Shown here one piece after another: positions 7,443 to 17,445 of a stretch of DNA of 64,000 bases. Origin of the DNA: Pseudodesulfovibrio hydrargyri (lineage in GTDB: Bacteria; Desulfobacterota; Desulfovibrionia; Desulfovibrionales; Desulfovibrionaceae); contig NZ_LKAQ01000004.1 in the NCBI RefSeq assembly GCF_001874525.1, positions 1,168,937-1,232,936 on the forward strand. Reading direction: 5' to 3'. The notes beneath the pieces were generated by a model, which did not search any database, had not been told where the DNA came from, and saw only the letters and a list, made by a program, of their open reading frames with translations. Every line of letters starts with the position of its first letter. Within the stretch, counting starts at the first letter, position 1. The position numbers and the translations under genes were made by a program.

Positions 7443-8843
7443 TTAGTCCGTCTGGATGTTGTAGGCCTTGAGTTTGCGATACAGCGAGCTGCGTTCCAGG
7501 CCGATGGCCTTGGCGAGTTGGGAGATATTGCCGTCGAACTCGCGCAGTTTGGCTTCGAGGAATCGGGCCTCGAAGTCGGCGCGGGCCTGTTTGAGGTCGG
7601 CCGGGCCCTGGCTGATGAGGTCGTCCATGGGGCTGGCCTGGGCGGTGGGGGCTTCCGGTTCCGGGGCGCGCGGCGCGGGCTTGAACTCGGGCGGCAGCCG
7701 GTCGGCGGTGACGGTGTCGCCGGCGAACATGATGAACATGCGCTCCACGAAATTCTTGAGCTCGCGCACATTGCCGGGCCAGCGGTACTGCGTGAGCACG
7801 TCCAGGGCTTCGGGCGCGAAGGCGATGGGCTTGAACCCGTGCTGGCGGACCAGGGTGTCCATGAAGTCGGCGATGAGCAGCGGGATGTCCCCGGCCCGGT
7901 CGCGCAGGGGCGGCAGTTCCAGGGGGAAGACCTTGAGGCGGTAGTAGAGGTCCTCGCGGAAGTTGCCCGCCTCGATCTCCCTGGCCAGGTCCTTGTTGGT
8001 GGCCGCGATGACGCGCACGTCCACCTTGATGGTCTTGCGCCCGCCCACGTGCTCGAAGGCCTGTTCCTGGAGGATGCGCAGAATCTTGGCCTGGGTCTTG
8101 AGGGACATGTCACCGATCTCGTCCAGGAACAGGGTGGACCCGTCGGCCAGTTCGAACTTGCCTTCCTGGGCCTTTTCCGCGCCGGTGAAGGCCCCCTTTT
8201 CGTGGCCGAACAACTCGGATTCGATGAGTTCCTCGGGGATGGCCGCGCAGTTGACGGCCACCAGGGGGCGGTCGGCGCGGCCGGACTGGTTGTGGATGGA
8301 TCGGGCCACGATCTCCTTGCCCGTGCCGTTCTCGCCGGTGATGAGCACCCAGGATTCGGTGGGCGCGACCCGGCCGATGACCTCCTTCAGGTCCGCGATG
8401 GGTTTGGACTCGCCGGTCAGCGTGATGGGCTGCTCCGAGGAGATGCGCGTCTTGAGCGCCTGGTTCTCCTGGCGCAGGCGGGAGAACTCCAGGCCGTTGC
8501 GGGCCGAGACCACGACCTTTTCCAGAGACAAGGGCTTCTCGATGAAATCGAAGGCCCCTTTCTTCAGCGCCTTGACCGCTGTTTCGATGGTCCCGTGGCC
8601 CGAGATCATGATCACCGGCAGCCCCTCGTAGTCGCGGGAGATGATCCCGAGCGCCTCGAGGCCGTCCATGCCGGGCAGCCAGATGTCCAGGAAGACCATG
8701 TCCGGGATGTCGGTGCCGAGCAGTTCGAGGCCCTGCTCGCCGGACTCGGCCTCGACCACGGAAAAGCCCTCGTCCTCGAGGATGCCGCGCAGGGAGAGGC
8801 GGATGGTCTCCTCGTCGTCGATGATCAGGATGTTTGCGGCCAT
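7443..8843 (-). CDS. Sigma-54-dependent response regulator, NtrC/NtrX type
   Basis: A 466-residue transcription activator with three domains. The receiver domain spans residues 1-120 with phospho-acceptor D53 in FLDIWLPGMDG. The AAA+ domain spans about 142-370 with Walker A GENGTGKE at 170-177, the sigma-54 contact loop GAFTGA at 217-222 and Walker B TLFLDEIGD near 235-243. The C-terminal Fis-type helix-turn-helix is in ISQLAKAIGLERSSLYRKLK. Domain order and the C-terminal YRKLK sequence are closest to NtrX-like regulators. No sensor kinase gene is adjacent, so the partner is encoded elsewhere. Targets should have -24/-12 promoters. Confidence 0.93.
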   Translation of the reverse strand: MAANILIIDDEETIRLSLRGILEDEGFSVVEAESGEQGLELLGTDIPDMVFLDIWLPGMDGLEALGIISRDYEGLPVIMISGHGTIETAVKALKKGAFDFIEKPLSLEKVVVSARNGLEFSRLRQENQALKTRISSEQPITLTGESKPIADLKEVIGRVAPTESWVLITGENGTGKEIVARSIHNQSGRADRPLVAVNCAAIPEELIESELFGHEKGAFTGAEKAQEGKFELADGSTLFLDEIGDMSLKTQAKILRILQEQAFEHVGGRKTIKVDVRVIAATNKDLAREIEAGNFREDLYYRLKVFPLELPPLRDRAGDIPLLIADFMDTLVRQHGFKPIAFAPEALDVLTQYRWPGNVRELKNFVERMFIMFAGDTVTADRLPPEFKPAPRAPEPEAPTAQASPMDDLISQGPADLKQARADFEARFLEAKLREFDGNISQLAKAIGLERSSLYRKLKAYNIQTD

Positions 8844-8943
8844 GGATGCTCCCTTGCAAGGTCGTGCGGCGCGGTCGCGCCGTCCCTCCTTATAGATGAC
8901 CCGGCGCGATGATTCAAGCCGGGGCCGGTCGCGGCCGGGGCGA

Positions 8944-10092
8944 TCAGAATCCCCAGTCCTTCCTTTTCAGCCAGTGGTAGGAGCGCTTGCCGTGGACCAT
9001 GTCGCCCAGCGGGCCCGCCCCGAGGTTGACGAACCGGCTGATGGCCCCGCAGCCGAACAGCTTCATGGCCCGGAACAGGACCCAGCGCAGGGTGTTGGAA
9101 CCATTGAGCTCGGGCAGGATGGTGCGGTGCAGGTTGCGGAGGTATTCGGGGCCCGGGGCGGTGTCGTTTCCCAGCGCGTGGGCCACGGCCCGGCCCGCGT
9201 ACATGCCGGTGCACAGGGCGTAGAAGATGCCCTCGCCGAAAAGCGGTTCCACGTAGCCGCCCGCGTCCCCGGCGAGCAGGGCGTTGGCGTGCACCGGGTC
9301 GTGCAGAAAGCTGCCGTAGGGCAGGGGATGGCCGCGCTGGTGGGTGAGCGCGGCCGGGTCCACGCGGAGCACGTTGAGATAGGTCCGGAACAGCTTGGCG
9401 AAATGGGTGTCCTTGCGGCGCAGGCCGCAGATGCCGACGAGGAGCTTGTCGCCGTTGGGGAAGACCCAGCCGTAGCCCGCATCCAGGAAGCCGATGTACA
9501 GGATGGGCCGGTCCACCGGCTCGGGCAGGGCGGCGGCCGGGATCTTGACCTCGATGGTCGCGGCCGTGAAGCGGCGCATGGCCCGCAGGTTCACCTCGGG
9601 GAAGGACGCGCGCACCGTGGAGTGGGCCCCGTCCGCACCGATGACGTATTTGCCCCGGACGACCCGGCCGTCCTTGAGGAAAACCTCTCCGGACTCCGGG
9701 TTGCAGCGGATCGCTTCCTCGCCTTCCCGGACATGGGCCCCGGCCTGGCGCGCGTGGTGGAGCAGCCGGTTGTCCAGCTCGGCCCGGTCGGTCAGGTGGA
9801 AGGGGTAGGATACGGTCCCTTCGGCCAGGGTGGAGGTGAGGGAGCGGATGGCGTAGCGGTCGGACACGTACTTGACGATGCCCTGCTCGCCAAGGGTTTG
9901 CGGGGTCTCGCCGAAGAGGTGGTCCAGGAGGCGCACGGTCTTCCAGGTGAGCAGGCCGCCGCAGAGCTTGGTGCGCGGGAATTCGGCCTTGTCCAGGACG
10001 AGCACGGACCGTCCCTGTCGGGCCAGGGTCACGGCCGCGGCGCTGCCCGCCAGCGACCCGCCGCAGATAATGGTGTCGAAAATCTCGGTCAT
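8944..10092 (-). CDS. FAD-dependent oxidoreductase, geranylgeranyl reductase family
   Basis: A 382-residue flavoprotein. The dinucleotide fold CGGSLAGSAAAVTLARQG is near residues 11-28, and ADGAHSTVR and LLAGDAGGYVEPLFGEGI are the second and third FAD motifs. The PRTKLCGG motif after the first beta-strand is characteristic of the geranylgeranyl reductase/halogenase-like group, which saturates isoprenoid side chains. In a quinone-respiring anaerobe one plausible substrate is the menaquinone side chain, but this is not shown. The start ATG at 10092 places the FAD motif near the N-terminus as expected. The gene lies 22 bases after a small membrane-anchored protein gene on the same strand. Confidence 0.85.
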   Translation of the reverse strand: MTEIFDTIICGGSLAGSAAAVTLARQGRSVLVLDKAEFPRTKLCGGLLTWKTVRLLDHLFGETPQTLGEQGIVKYVSDRYAIRSLTSTLAEGTVSYPFHLTDRAELDNRLLHHARQAGAHVREGEEAIRCNPESGEVFLKDGRVVRGKYVIGADGAHSTVRASFPEVNLRAMRRFTAATIEVKIPAAALPEPVDRPILYIGFLDAGYGWVFPNGDKLLVGICGLRRKDTHFAKLFRTYLNVLRVDPAALTHQRGHPLPYGSFLHDPVHANALLAGDAGGYVEPLFGEGIFYALCTGMYAGRAVAHALGNDTAPGPEYLRNLHRTILPELNGSNTLRWVLFRAMKLFGCGAISRFVNLGAGPLGDMVHGKRSYHWLKRKDWGF

Positions 10093-10114
10093 AGCGTCTG
10101 CATGCCCCGGTGGA

Positions 10115-10600
10115 TCACATGATGTTGATCATGGACGAGGGGTTGCGTCCCTCCTCTTTCAGCTTCTGGTAGGCGCGCAGGTCCTTGTCCAGCTTGTTCA
10201 GGAGGACGGTCACCAAATCGCGCCGGGGTACGCGCCGGGCCGGTGTGGAGATGGTGAACCCGTCGGTCATGACCACGTAGAGTTCGAAGATGACGTCCGA
10301 ATCGGACGTGACCGCCTTGTACTGGTCCTGGGGCGAGGTCTGGACCCTGACCTCCTGGAAGAGTTCGTTGCGCGCCCGGATGTACCCGAGCATGCGCTCG
10401 ATCTCCCGTCCGCTGTAGTCCCGGCGGCCCAGCCCCCCGGAGAATTTGAGTTTCTTGGCGGCGGTATTGGAGAACACCGACTCGCCCTTGCGCATCAGAT
10501 CGAGGTTGAAGAAGATGGCGATGACGGCGGCCGCCGCCAGGAGCAGGAGCATGTTCCTGGTCCACTCCGCCTTTTTCTTCCGCCGTTTCGAATCGTTCAT
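10115..10600 (-). CDS. Small membrane-anchored protein, function unknown
   Basis: A 161-residue protein. A strongly basic N-terminus (KRRKKKAEW) is followed by one membrane segment at about residues 16-32 (NMLLLLAAAAVIAIFFNL), which predicts an N-in signal anchor with about 125 residues outside the cytoplasm. The soluble part has no cysteines and no recognised motif. It lies directly upstream of the flavoprotein gene on the same strand, separated by 22 bases, so co-transcription is likely. I do not recognise the family. Confidence 0.7.
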   Translation of the reverse strand: MNDSKRRKKKAEWTRNMLLLLAAAAVIAIFFNLDLMRKGESVFSNTAAKKLKFSGGLGRRDYSGREIERMLGYIRARNELFQEVRVQTSPQDQYKAVTSDSDVIFELYVVMTDGFTISTPARRVPRRDLVTVLLNKLDKDLRAYQKLKEEGRNPSSMINIM

Positions 10601-10772
10601 GCGTCCTCCCTGAAAGCCGTGCGCCGCGTGGCTCCTATACTATGAAACCCGGGAAGAAAAAAGCCTTGCCTGCACCCGATGCGCGGAGAGGCCCGGTTAC
10701 CTTGACAAAAGCGGCGGGGCGGGGCCAAGTTGCACAGTGTGAAACCGTGAACCGGGGAGTTCGAGGGGACCT

Positions 10773-12542
10773 ATGGAGAACAGCAAGATAGCCGCCCTGG
10801 TGGAGTTGGGCGTCCTCTGCCGGGGCGTGCAGGTGGAGCCCGAGGGAGACGGCGGCGCCGATCCCGGCCCGCACCGTTTTTCCGAGCACCCTCAACTGTG
10901 CCGGTTCGAGAATCCGGCCTTCCTCCACCCCTTTGAGGATCCGTCGGCCGCCGCCTATTCCCTGTTCGCGCCGGACACCTCCATGGAGGAGGCGCTTTCC
11001 GCCACCCGGCTGGTGGTCCTGCTCGGCACGGCCGATACCCCGCAGCTGCGCGCCGCTCTGGCCTCCAGGACCACGGTGGTGATCCTGTTCGAGCCGGACG
11101 AGCGGACGCTTATCCGCTTCCTGGAAGCGTTCAAGCTGGCCGGGCTGAACCGGCCCAACCTGTTCTGCTTCACCGGCGATCCCCGCTCCTTCGACCCGCC
11201 CCTGCAGGACATGCTGCCCGGCGACATGTTCCGGCTGGGCACTCCGGCCTTCTTCATTACCGACCGCGTGCGCCGACTGTACGGCGGATGGGCTGATCGG
11301 GTGGTGGAATACCTGGAAATCCTGCACTACCGCCACGCCATCTACGGGCTGTCCGGCCAGGGACTGAGCCGCTCCCGGCCCCTGCGGGACATTCACCGGG
11401 GGCTGCTCTACGACCAGCAGGTGCACGCCTTCGAGAACGTGCGCGAATACCTGACCGCGCCGCCCATCGCCGGATTGCGCAACCGGCTGCGCGGGGCCGA
11501 GGCCATCCTGGTGGCCGCCGGGCCGGACCTGCCCGAAAGGCTCGACTGGATCAGGCGCAACCGGGAGCGGGGGGTGGTCATCTGCGTGAACAACGCGGTC
11601 AAGCCCCTGGCCGACGCGTCCATCCAGCCGCATTTCGTGGTCATCAATGACACCTCCATCGACTCCGGGGTGGTCTTCCGGCACATCCCGAAGATGCCCG
11701 AGACCATCCTGGTGGCTCACTGCCTGTCCGACCTGGGCGGGGACCGTTTCCGGCAGAAGTACCTGTTCGGCTCGTTTTTGCCGCAGATATTCGGGGAGCG
11801 GGACTCCCTCCGGCTCCACGGCTCGGTCATCTCCACGGCCTTTTCCCTGGCCCGCCACCTGGGGTGCGAGCGCTGCGTGCTGGTCGGGGCGCAACTGGCC
11901 TCGGCCAACCCGTGGGGGTTGAGCTACGCGCGGGGCACGGTCAAGGACGCGCCCGGCACGGCAGAGCGGGAGCTGGTCAACGAACATCCCCAGCTCTGCC
12001 CGGTGACCACGCCCTTCGGGGAGCCGCTCTTCACCACGCTCAACTTCCTGGACGCGGCCCTGTGGCTGTCCGAGGAAATTCGCGTGTCCGGGGTGCCCTG
12101 CGTGAACACCTCGCGGGCGAGCATCCTGTACGGGGAGGGGGTCGAGTTCGACGAAGAGCCCGTTCTGTCGGGCAGGGTGGAGCACATGAAGGACCTGTTC
12201 CGGCCCGAGCCGCCGCGCGTGGACGTCAGGGAGGCGGGCCGCTGGCTGCGCCGTGAGATCCGACTGTGGACCAGCGTGGCCGAGGCCGCCCGGACCGTGC
12301 TGGCCGACGACACCCCGGCCATGGCGGCCAAGGGCATGGCCATCCTGGACCAGCTGGACAAGAACAACGTCACCTATCTGGCGGAACGGCGTGGGGGCCT
12401 GCACAACCGGCTGTTTTACAGGCAGGTCTTCGAGGGGGACGAGTCGTCCCGGCGCAAGGGGCTGCGCCTTTATTTCCGCGATGTCCTGGCCATGAGCGGC
12501 GAGTTTCTCGACCTGCTCGCAAAGGCCCTGACACTCCTCTAG
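10773..12542 (+). CDS. MptE-like/DUF115 (Maf-like) protein
   Basis: A 589-residue protein. The central region carries the DUF115/6-hydroxymethylpterin pyrophosphokinase MptE-like signature: AEAILVAAGPDLPERLDW, CVNNAVKPLADASIQPHFVV, SVISTAFSLARHLGCERCVLVG. In bacteria such proteins are usually motility-associated factors (Maf) that transfer nonulosonic acids to flagellin, though this cannot be proved here. The N-terminal 200 residues and C-terminal 150 residues look like flanking regions of the same protein type. A TTGACA hexamer at 10700-10705 may be part of the promoter but no good -10 follows. It is tail-to-tail with nadE, the two stops overlapping. The GDP-fucose cluster further on supports a glycosylation role. 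Confidence 0.75.
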   Translation: MENSKIAALVELGVLCRGVQVEPEGDGGADPGPHRFSEHPQLCRFENPAFLHPFEDPSAAAYSLFAPDTSMEEALSATRLVVLLGTADTPQLRAALASRTTVVILFEPDERTLIRFLEAFKLAGLNRPNLFCFTGDPRSFDPPLQDMLPGDMFRLGTPAFFITDRVRRLYGGWADRVVEYLEILHYRHAIYGLSGQGLSRSRPLRDIHRGLLYDQQVHAFENVREYLTAPPIAGLRNRLRGAEAILVAAGPDLPERLDWIRRNRERGVVICVNNAVKPLADASIQPHFVVINDTSIDSGVVFRHIPKMPETILVAHCLSDLGGDRFRQKYLFGSFLPQIFGERDSLRLHGSVISTAFSLARHLGCERCVLVGAQLASANPWGLSYARGTVKDAPGTAERELVNEHPQLCPVTTPFGEPLFTTLNFLDAALWLSEEIRVSGVPCVNTSRASILYGEGVEFDEEPVLSGRVEHMKDLFRPEPPRVDVREAGRWLRREIRLWTSVAEAARTVLADDTPAMAAKGMAILDQLDKNNVTYLAERRGGLHNRLFYRQVFEGDESSRRKGLRLYFRDVLAMSGEFLDLLAKALTLL

Positions 12543-14197
12543 AGGTCGCGGCGGCAGGCCAGGGGCATGCGCCAGCCCGTGCCGAAGGAGCGCGGCGTGA
12601 GCTTGATGCCGGGCGCGGCCTGGCGGCGTTTGAACTCCGCCCCCCGCACCAGGTTGAGGACCCGGTTCACCGTGGCCTCGTCAAAGCCCGCCGCGATGAT
12701 CTCGGCGCGCGACTGGTGGTGCTCGATGTGCCTGGCCAGGATGGCGTCGAGCACCGCGTAGTCCGGCAGGGAGTCCTGGTCCTTCTGGTCGGGCCGCAGT
12801 TCCGCGGACGGCGGCTTGGTGATGATCGCCTCCGGGATGTTCGGGGCGACGTTCGCGTTGTACCATTTGGCCACGTTGAACACCCCGGTCTTGTCCACGT
12901 CCGAGATGACCGCATACCCGCCGGACATGTCGCCATATATGGTGCAGTAGCCCACGGCCAGCTCGGACTTGTTCCCCGTGGTCAGGAGCAGGGCCCCGAA
13001 CTTGTTGGACATGGCCATGAGCAGGTTGCCCCGGATGCGCGACTGGATGTTCTCCTCGGTGGTGTCCGGTTCATACCCGGCAAAGGGCTCGGCCAGGGTC
13101 TTCTCGAACTGGGCCATGATCGGCTCAATGGGCAGGGTCACGGTCCTGATCCCGAGATTCTTCGCCAGTTCCAGGGAATCGTCGATGGACCCCCTGCTCG
13201 AATAGGGCGAGGGCATGAGCACGCAGGTCACGTTGTCCGCGCCCAGTGCCTCGGCGGCCACCGCGGCGGTCACGGCCGAGTCGATGCCCCCGGACAGGCC
13301 GACCAGGGCCTTGGAAAAGCCGCTCTTGCGCACGTAGTCGCGGGTGCCGGTGACCAGGGCGCGCCAAGTCTCGGCCTCGCGGCAAAAATCGTCGTCGGCC
13401 ACGGTGTTGGCCGAGGGGTTGTCCGTGTCCACCACGATGACGTCCTCCTCGAACCCCTGGGCCCGGGCCATGAGGCCGCCGTCCCGCGCGAAGGCGCAGG
13501 ACCGGCCGTCAAAGACCAGGTCGTCGTCGGCCCCGGCCTGATTGACGTAGACCATGGGCACCCCGTACTTGCGGGCCACGGCCCCGAGCATGTCCTCGCG
13601 CAGCTGCTGCTTGCCCAGAAACAGCGGCGAGGCCGAGAGGTTGACGATGATGTCGGGGCTTTGGGCCGCGGCCTCCTCGAGCGGGTCGCGGGCATAGGTC
13701 CGGGCGTCCCAGTAGTCCTTGTCGTTCCAGGCGTCCTCGCAGACGGTCACGGCCAGGGTCAGGCCGTGCGTGCGAATGATGTTGGCCTCCGGGTCCCCGG
13801 CCGGAGCGGGCTCGAAGTAGCGCGCCTCGTCGAACACGTCGTAGGTGGGCAGCAGGGTCTTGCGCACGGACCGGGTTATCCGGCCCCCCTCGCAGAACAG
13901 GGCGCAGTTGAAGACCGGCTTGCCCAGGCCGGACGGGTTCCGTTCCACCGCGCCCAGGAGCAGGGGCGGACCGTCCCTGAGCGCCCCGGCCAGTTCCTCG
14001 GCCCGCTCCCGGACCCGTTCCACGAAGCTTTCGTAGAGCAGCAGGTCGCGCGGCGGATAGCCGGTCAGGGCCATCTCCGAGGTCACGCAGAGTTCCGCGC
14101 CAAGGGAGTGCGCGCGGCGGGCAGCGTCCAGTATCCTGGCCGCGTTGCCGTCCAGATCGCCGACAATGGGATTGAGTTGCAGGACGCCTATTTTCAT
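12539..14197 (-). CDS. nadE: Glutamine-dependent NAD+ synthetase
   Basis: Makes NAD+ from nicotinic acid adenine dinucleotide, ATP and glutamine, the last step of NAD synthesis. The 552-residue protein has an N-terminal nitrilase-type glutaminase with the Glu-Lys-Cys triad E41 (TSEMALTG), K113 (VRKTLLPTYD) and C153 (TVCEDAW). The synthetase domain has the ATP-binding loop SGGIDS at 302-307. The start ATG at 14197 (MKIGVLQLNP) is chosen because the amidase fold begins there; an upstream in-frame extension to 14425 has no family support. The ribosome site is weak. Length is typical for the two-domain enzyme. Confidence 0.95.
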   Translation of the reverse strand: MKIGVLQLNPIVGDLDGNAARILDAARRAHSLGAELCVTSEMALTGYPPRDLLLYESFVERVRERAEELAGALRDGPPLLLGAVERNPSGLGKPVFNCALFCEGGRITRSVRKTLLPTYDVFDEARYFEPAPAGDPEANIIRTHGLTLAVTVCEDAWNDKDYWDARTYARDPLEEAAAQSPDIIVNLSASPLFLGKQQLREDMLGAVARKYGVPMVYVNQAGADDDLVFDGRSCAFARDGGLMARAQGFEEDVIVVDTDNPSANTVADDDFCREAETWRALVTGTRDYVRKSGFSKALVGLSGGIDSAVTAAVAAEALGADNVTCVLMPSPYSSRGSIDDSLELAKNLGIRTVTLPIEPIMAQFEKTLAEPFAGYEPDTTEENIQSRIRGNLLMAMSNKFGALLLTTGNKSELAVGYCTIYGDMSGGYAVISDVDKTGVFNVAKWYNANVAPNIPEAIITKPPSAELRPDQKDQDSLPDYAVLDAILARHIEHHQSRAEIIAAGFDEATVNRVLNLVRGAEFKRRQAAPGIKLTPRSFGTGWRMPLACRRDL

Positions 14198-14354
14198 CGG
14201 GCCGTGATACGCCAAACCCGCGCCGGGGGCAATACACACCCGATTTCTTTCCCTGTTCGGGATGGCCGGACTTGGGGCAGGCCCGATCCTTGCATCGCCC
14301 TGTTCCGGCGTCATGGAAATGGCGTCGAAAAGACCGTCTTGCCTGGCCTTCGGG

Positions 14355-14383
14355 TTGAGTATCGTTTGGTCGGTGAATAAAAT
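14355..14383 (+). promoter_or_regulatory. Candidate sigma-70 promoter for the gmd operon
   Basis: TTGAGT (14355-14360) and TAAAAT (14378-14383) are separated by exactly 17 bases in a locally AT-rich part of the 306-base gap between nadE and gmd. It would give a leader of about 115 bases. I see no other structured feature in 14198-14503. Confidence 0.5.
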
Positions 14384-14503
14384 GAGGCAAAAAACCTTAA
14401 GGTATTTGGCTTTTATGCCGAACAATCATACAGTCGGTTTATGATTGAAATGAGAAAATTGTCCGGGCACCGTCCCGAAACTCATGGCTGCGACAGGTAG
14501 AGA

Positions 14504-15598
14504 ATGAAAAAGACAGCGTTGATTACCGGGGTAACCGGGCAGGACGGCTCCTATCTTGCGGAGCTGCTGCTCGACAAGGGGTATGAGGTGCACGGCCTGA
14601 AGCGCCGGGCCTCGTTGTTCAACACCGAACGGGTGGAGCACCTGTACCAGGACCCCCATGAGAAGGACCAGCGGTTCATCCTTCATTACGGTGACATGAC
14701 CGACGCCACGAACCTCATCCGGGTCGTGCAGGAGGTCCAGCCGGACGAGATTTACAACCTGGCAGCCCAGAGCCACGTGGCCGTGTCCTTCGAGACCCCG
14801 GAATACACGGCCGACACCACGGCGCTCGGCCCGCTGCGGCTGCTCGAAGCCATCCGCATCCTCGGGCTGGTGGACAAGACACGCTTCTACCAGGCCTCGA
14901 CCTCGGAGCTGTTCGGCAATTCCGGGACGGCGGTGCAGAGCGAGATGACCCCGTTCAGCCCGCGCTCGCCCTATGCGGCCGCCAAGCTCTACGCCTACTG
15001 GATCACGGTCAACTACCGGGAGGCGTACGGCATGTACGCCTGCAACGGCATCCTGTTCAATCATGAATCGCCCCGCCGGGGCGAAACCTTCGTCACCCGC
15101 AAGGTCACGCGCGGCCTGGCCCGCATCGCGGCCGGGCTGGAGTCCTCAATCTGGCTGGGCAATCTCGACTCCCGGCGCGACTGGGGGCACGCGGCCGACT
15201 TCACCGAAATGATGTGGCTCATGCTCCAGCAGGAGCGTCCGGACGACTACGTCATCGCCACCGGGACGAGCTACTCTGTCCGCGAACTGGTGGAGATTGC
15301 CGGAGCCAGCCTGGACTACAATATCGCATGGAAGGGCGAAGGTGTCGAAGAGGTCGGGTTTGACATCAAAACAGGTGCCGAATTAATCCGAATCGACCCC
15401 AGGTACTACCGCCCGACCGAAGTGGACAGCCTGACCGGCGAGGTGGCCAAGGCCAGGGAGCGGCTGGGCTGGACGCCAAAGATATCCTTTATGGAAATGA
15501 TCGCGGAGATGGTCGCCGCCGATCTGGAAAAGGCCGGGGCCGAGGTGCTCTGCCGGGAAAACGGCTACGGCGCGCCGTCCATGTGCCGGGGGGAATGA
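14504..15598 (+). CDS. gmd: GDP-mannose 4,6-dehydratase
   Basis: Converts GDP-D-mannose to GDP-4-keto-6-deoxy-D-mannose, the entry step to GDP-fucose and related deoxysugars. It is a 364-residue extended short-chain dehydrogenase with the NADP motif GVTGQDG at residues 9-15, catalytic T133/S134/E135 (STSELFG) and the Y157-x3-K161 pair (SPYAAAK). [19 protein letters not shown] is the conserved GMD segment that includes substrate and tetramer contacts. Length is normal. Its last bases overlap the start of fcl, so translation is probably coupled. It is the first gene of a four-gene sugar cluster. Confidence 0.96.
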   Translation: MKKTALITGVTGQDGSYLAELLLDKGYEVHGLKRRASLFNTERVEHLYQDPHEKDQRFILHYGDMTDATNLIRVVQEVQPDEIYNLAAQSHVAVSFETPEYTADTTALGPLRLLEAIRILGLVDKTRFYQASTSELFGNSGTAVQSEMTPFSPRSPYAAAKLYAYWITVNYREAYGMYACNGILFNHESPRRGETFVTRKVTRGLARIAAGLESSIWLGNLDSRRDWGHAADFTEMMWLMLQQERPDDYVIATGTSYSVRELVEIAGASLDYNIAWKGEGVEEVGFDIKTGAELIRIDPRYYRPTEVDSLTGEVAKARERLGWTPKISFMEMIAEMVAADLEKAGAEVLCRENGYGAPSMCRGE

Positions 15599-16533
15599 TG
15601 CGCAGGGATGCCCGGATTTTCGTGGCCGGCCACCGGGGACTGGTGGGTTCGGCCATTGTCAGGCGGCTTCGGGACGCGGGGTATGCAAGCCTGATCCTGC
15701 GTACCCATGGGGAGCTGGACCTGACCCGCCAGGCCGACGTGGCTCGGTTTTTCGAGGAGGAGCGGCCCGAATACGTGTTCCTGGCCGCGGCCAAGGTCGG
15801 CGGCATCCACGCCAACAGCGCCTACCCGGCGGATTTCATCCGCGACAACCTGCTCATCCAGACCAACGTGATCGATTCGGCCTACCACAGCGGGACGCGC
15901 AAGCTCCTGTTTCTCGGGTCGTCGTGCATCTACCCGCGCGAGGCCCCGCAACCCATCCCCGAGGACGCCCTGCTGACCGGCCCGCTGGAGAAGACCAACG
16001 AGTGCTACGCGGTGGCCAAGATCGCGGGCATCAAGCATTGCCAGGCCCTGCGCCGCCAGTACGGGTTCGACGCCATCAGCGTCATGCCCACCAACCTCTA
16101 CGGGCCGGGGGACAACTATCACCCCGAGAACTCCCACGTCATCCCGGGCCTGATCCGCCGATTCCACGAGGCCAAGACCTCGGGGGACGCCGAGGTGGCG
16201 GTCTGGGGTTCCGGGACCCCTCTGCGGGAGTTCCTGCACGTGGACGACCTGGCCGACGCCCTGGTATTTCTCATGGAGGAATATTCGGGCGAGGCGATCG
16301 TCAACATCGGCTCGGGCAGCGAGTTGACCATCCGGGAACTGGCCGAGCTCATCGGGCGCGTGGTCGGTTTCAAGGGGGCCATCCGGTTCGAGCGGCCGGA
16401 GATGGACGGGACGCCGCGCAAGTTTCTGGACAGCCGCCGCCTCCGGGCCATGGGCTGGAGCCCGAAGTGGCCCCTGGAGGAGGGGCTGGCCGAGGCCTAC
16501 GCCTCTTTCCGCGAGCGGGAGGCAGGCGAGTAA
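15595..16533 (+). CDS. fcl: GDP-L-fucose synthase
   Basis: Epimerises and reduces the Gmd product to GDP-L-fucose. The protein is 312 residues when started at the ATG at 15595, which overlaps the gmd stop. An alternative ATG lies at 15598 and a further in-frame one at 15583; the GGGGGGA just before 15595 favours the overlap start. It has the NADP motif GHRGLVG at 12-18, active-site SSCIYP with C111, and Y138-x3-K142 (CYAVAK). [19 protein letters not shown] is the conserved fucose-synthase segment. The gmd-fcl pair is a standard GDP-fucose module. Confidence 0.95.
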   Translation: MMRRDARIFVAGHRGLVGSAIVRRLRDAGYASLILRTHGELDLTRQADVARFFEEERPEYVFLAAAKVGGIHANSAYPADFIRDNLLIQTNVIDSAYHSGTRKLLFLGSSCIYPREAPQPIPEDALLTGPLEKTNECYAVAKIAGIKHCQALRRQYGFDAISVMPTNLYGPGDNYHPENSHVIPGLIRRFHEAKTSGDAEVAVWGSGTPLREFLHVDDLADALVFLMEEYSGEAIVNIGSGSELTIRELAELIGRVVGFKGAIRFERPEMDGTPRKFLDSRRLRAMGWSPKWPLEEGLAEAYASFREREAGE

Positions 16534-16584
16534 CGGGCCGGGCCCAGGAGCGTTTTCCCGGGCAGCCAATCGAATGGTCGGCGA

Positions 16585-17445
16585 ATGAACAAAGCGCAAA
16601 TCAATACTATGAAGCAAGCGGCAAAACTCATATCGGTGGTGGTCCCCACCTACAACCAGGCGCAGTATCTGGGCGCGTGCCTGGATTCCATCTGGTTCCA
16701 GGACTACCCTAACATCGAGATCATTGTGGTGGCCGATCCCTCCCCGGACGACACCGCCGAGGTCCTTGCGGCGTTTCGCCGGAGCGTGGCGGAGGACAAA
16801 GTGTCCCACGCCGCGCGGCTGGAGCCGGACGGTTCCGTATCCCGCGCCGAATACCCCCGGTACCGCACCGGGGGCCGCTCCCTGGTCATCCACGAGAGCC
16901 CGGTCCGGCTGGGGCACACCCCGTCCTACAACAAGGGGTTCGAGATGGCCTCGGGCGAGTACTGCACCTATGTCGCCTCGGACGACATCTGCCATCCGCA
17001 GATGCTCTCCGAACTGGCCGCGCCGCTCAATCGCGACGAGGCGGACTTCGTTTTTTCCGACATGTTCGTGGTGGACGACGCCATGCGCATCCTGCGTGAG
17101 TTCCGGCTGCCGGACTACAGCTTCGAGGCGAGCTTCTGCGACTGGTACCTGTGCGGCGTGTCCAAGCTCTACCGTCGCTCACTGCATGAACGGTTCGGCT
17201 ACTACGACAACGAATACACGGCCAACGACCACGAATGCTTCCTGCGCTTTGCCATGAACGGCGCGCGCTTCAAACACATCCCCAAGACCTTGTACTCCGT
17301 GCGCAGCCACGACCAACGGGCACAGGACGTCCATTCGTCAGCCGGGATAGACAAGCTGCTCGCGGAATCCCGGAAACTGGTCGAAAAGGCCAGAGCCTTT
17401 GCAAAGGCCCCTAAACCGCTGCCGGAGGAGAGATGCACTATCTGA
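16585..17445 (+). CDS. Family 2 glycosyltransferase
   Basis: A 286-residue GT-A sugar transferase with SVVVPTYNQAQYLGACLDSI at the N-terminus, the nucleotide-binding VADPSPDD, and SGEYCTYVASDD in place of the classic DXD. The NDHECFLRF segment near residue 215 fits the catalytic base region. An internal ATG at 16609 is an alternative start closer to the first beta-strand. Located 51 bases after fcl and overlapping the next gene, it is a good candidate to use the GDP-fucose made by its neighbours, although donor specificity is not visible. Confidence 0.85.
   Translation: MNKAQINTMKQAAKLISVVVPTYNQAQYLGACLDSIWFQDYPNIEIIVVADPSPDDTAEVLAAFRRSVAEDKVSHAARLEPDGSVSRAEYPRYRTGGRSLVIHESPVRLGHTPSYNKGFEMASGEYCTYVASDDICHPQMLSELAAPLNRDEADFVFSDMFVVDDAMRILREFRLPDYSFEASFCDWYLCGVSKLYRRSLHERFGYYDNEYTANDHECFLRFAMNGARFKHIPKTLYSVRSHDQRAQDVHSSAGIDKLLAESRKLVEKARAFAKAPKPLPEERCTI

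Noticed and set aside
14198..14425. N-terminal extension of NAD synthetase to an upstream ATG at 14425
   Set aside because: The amidase fold starts at MKIGVLQLNP, and the extra 76 residues do not resemble the family and cover the gmd promoter.
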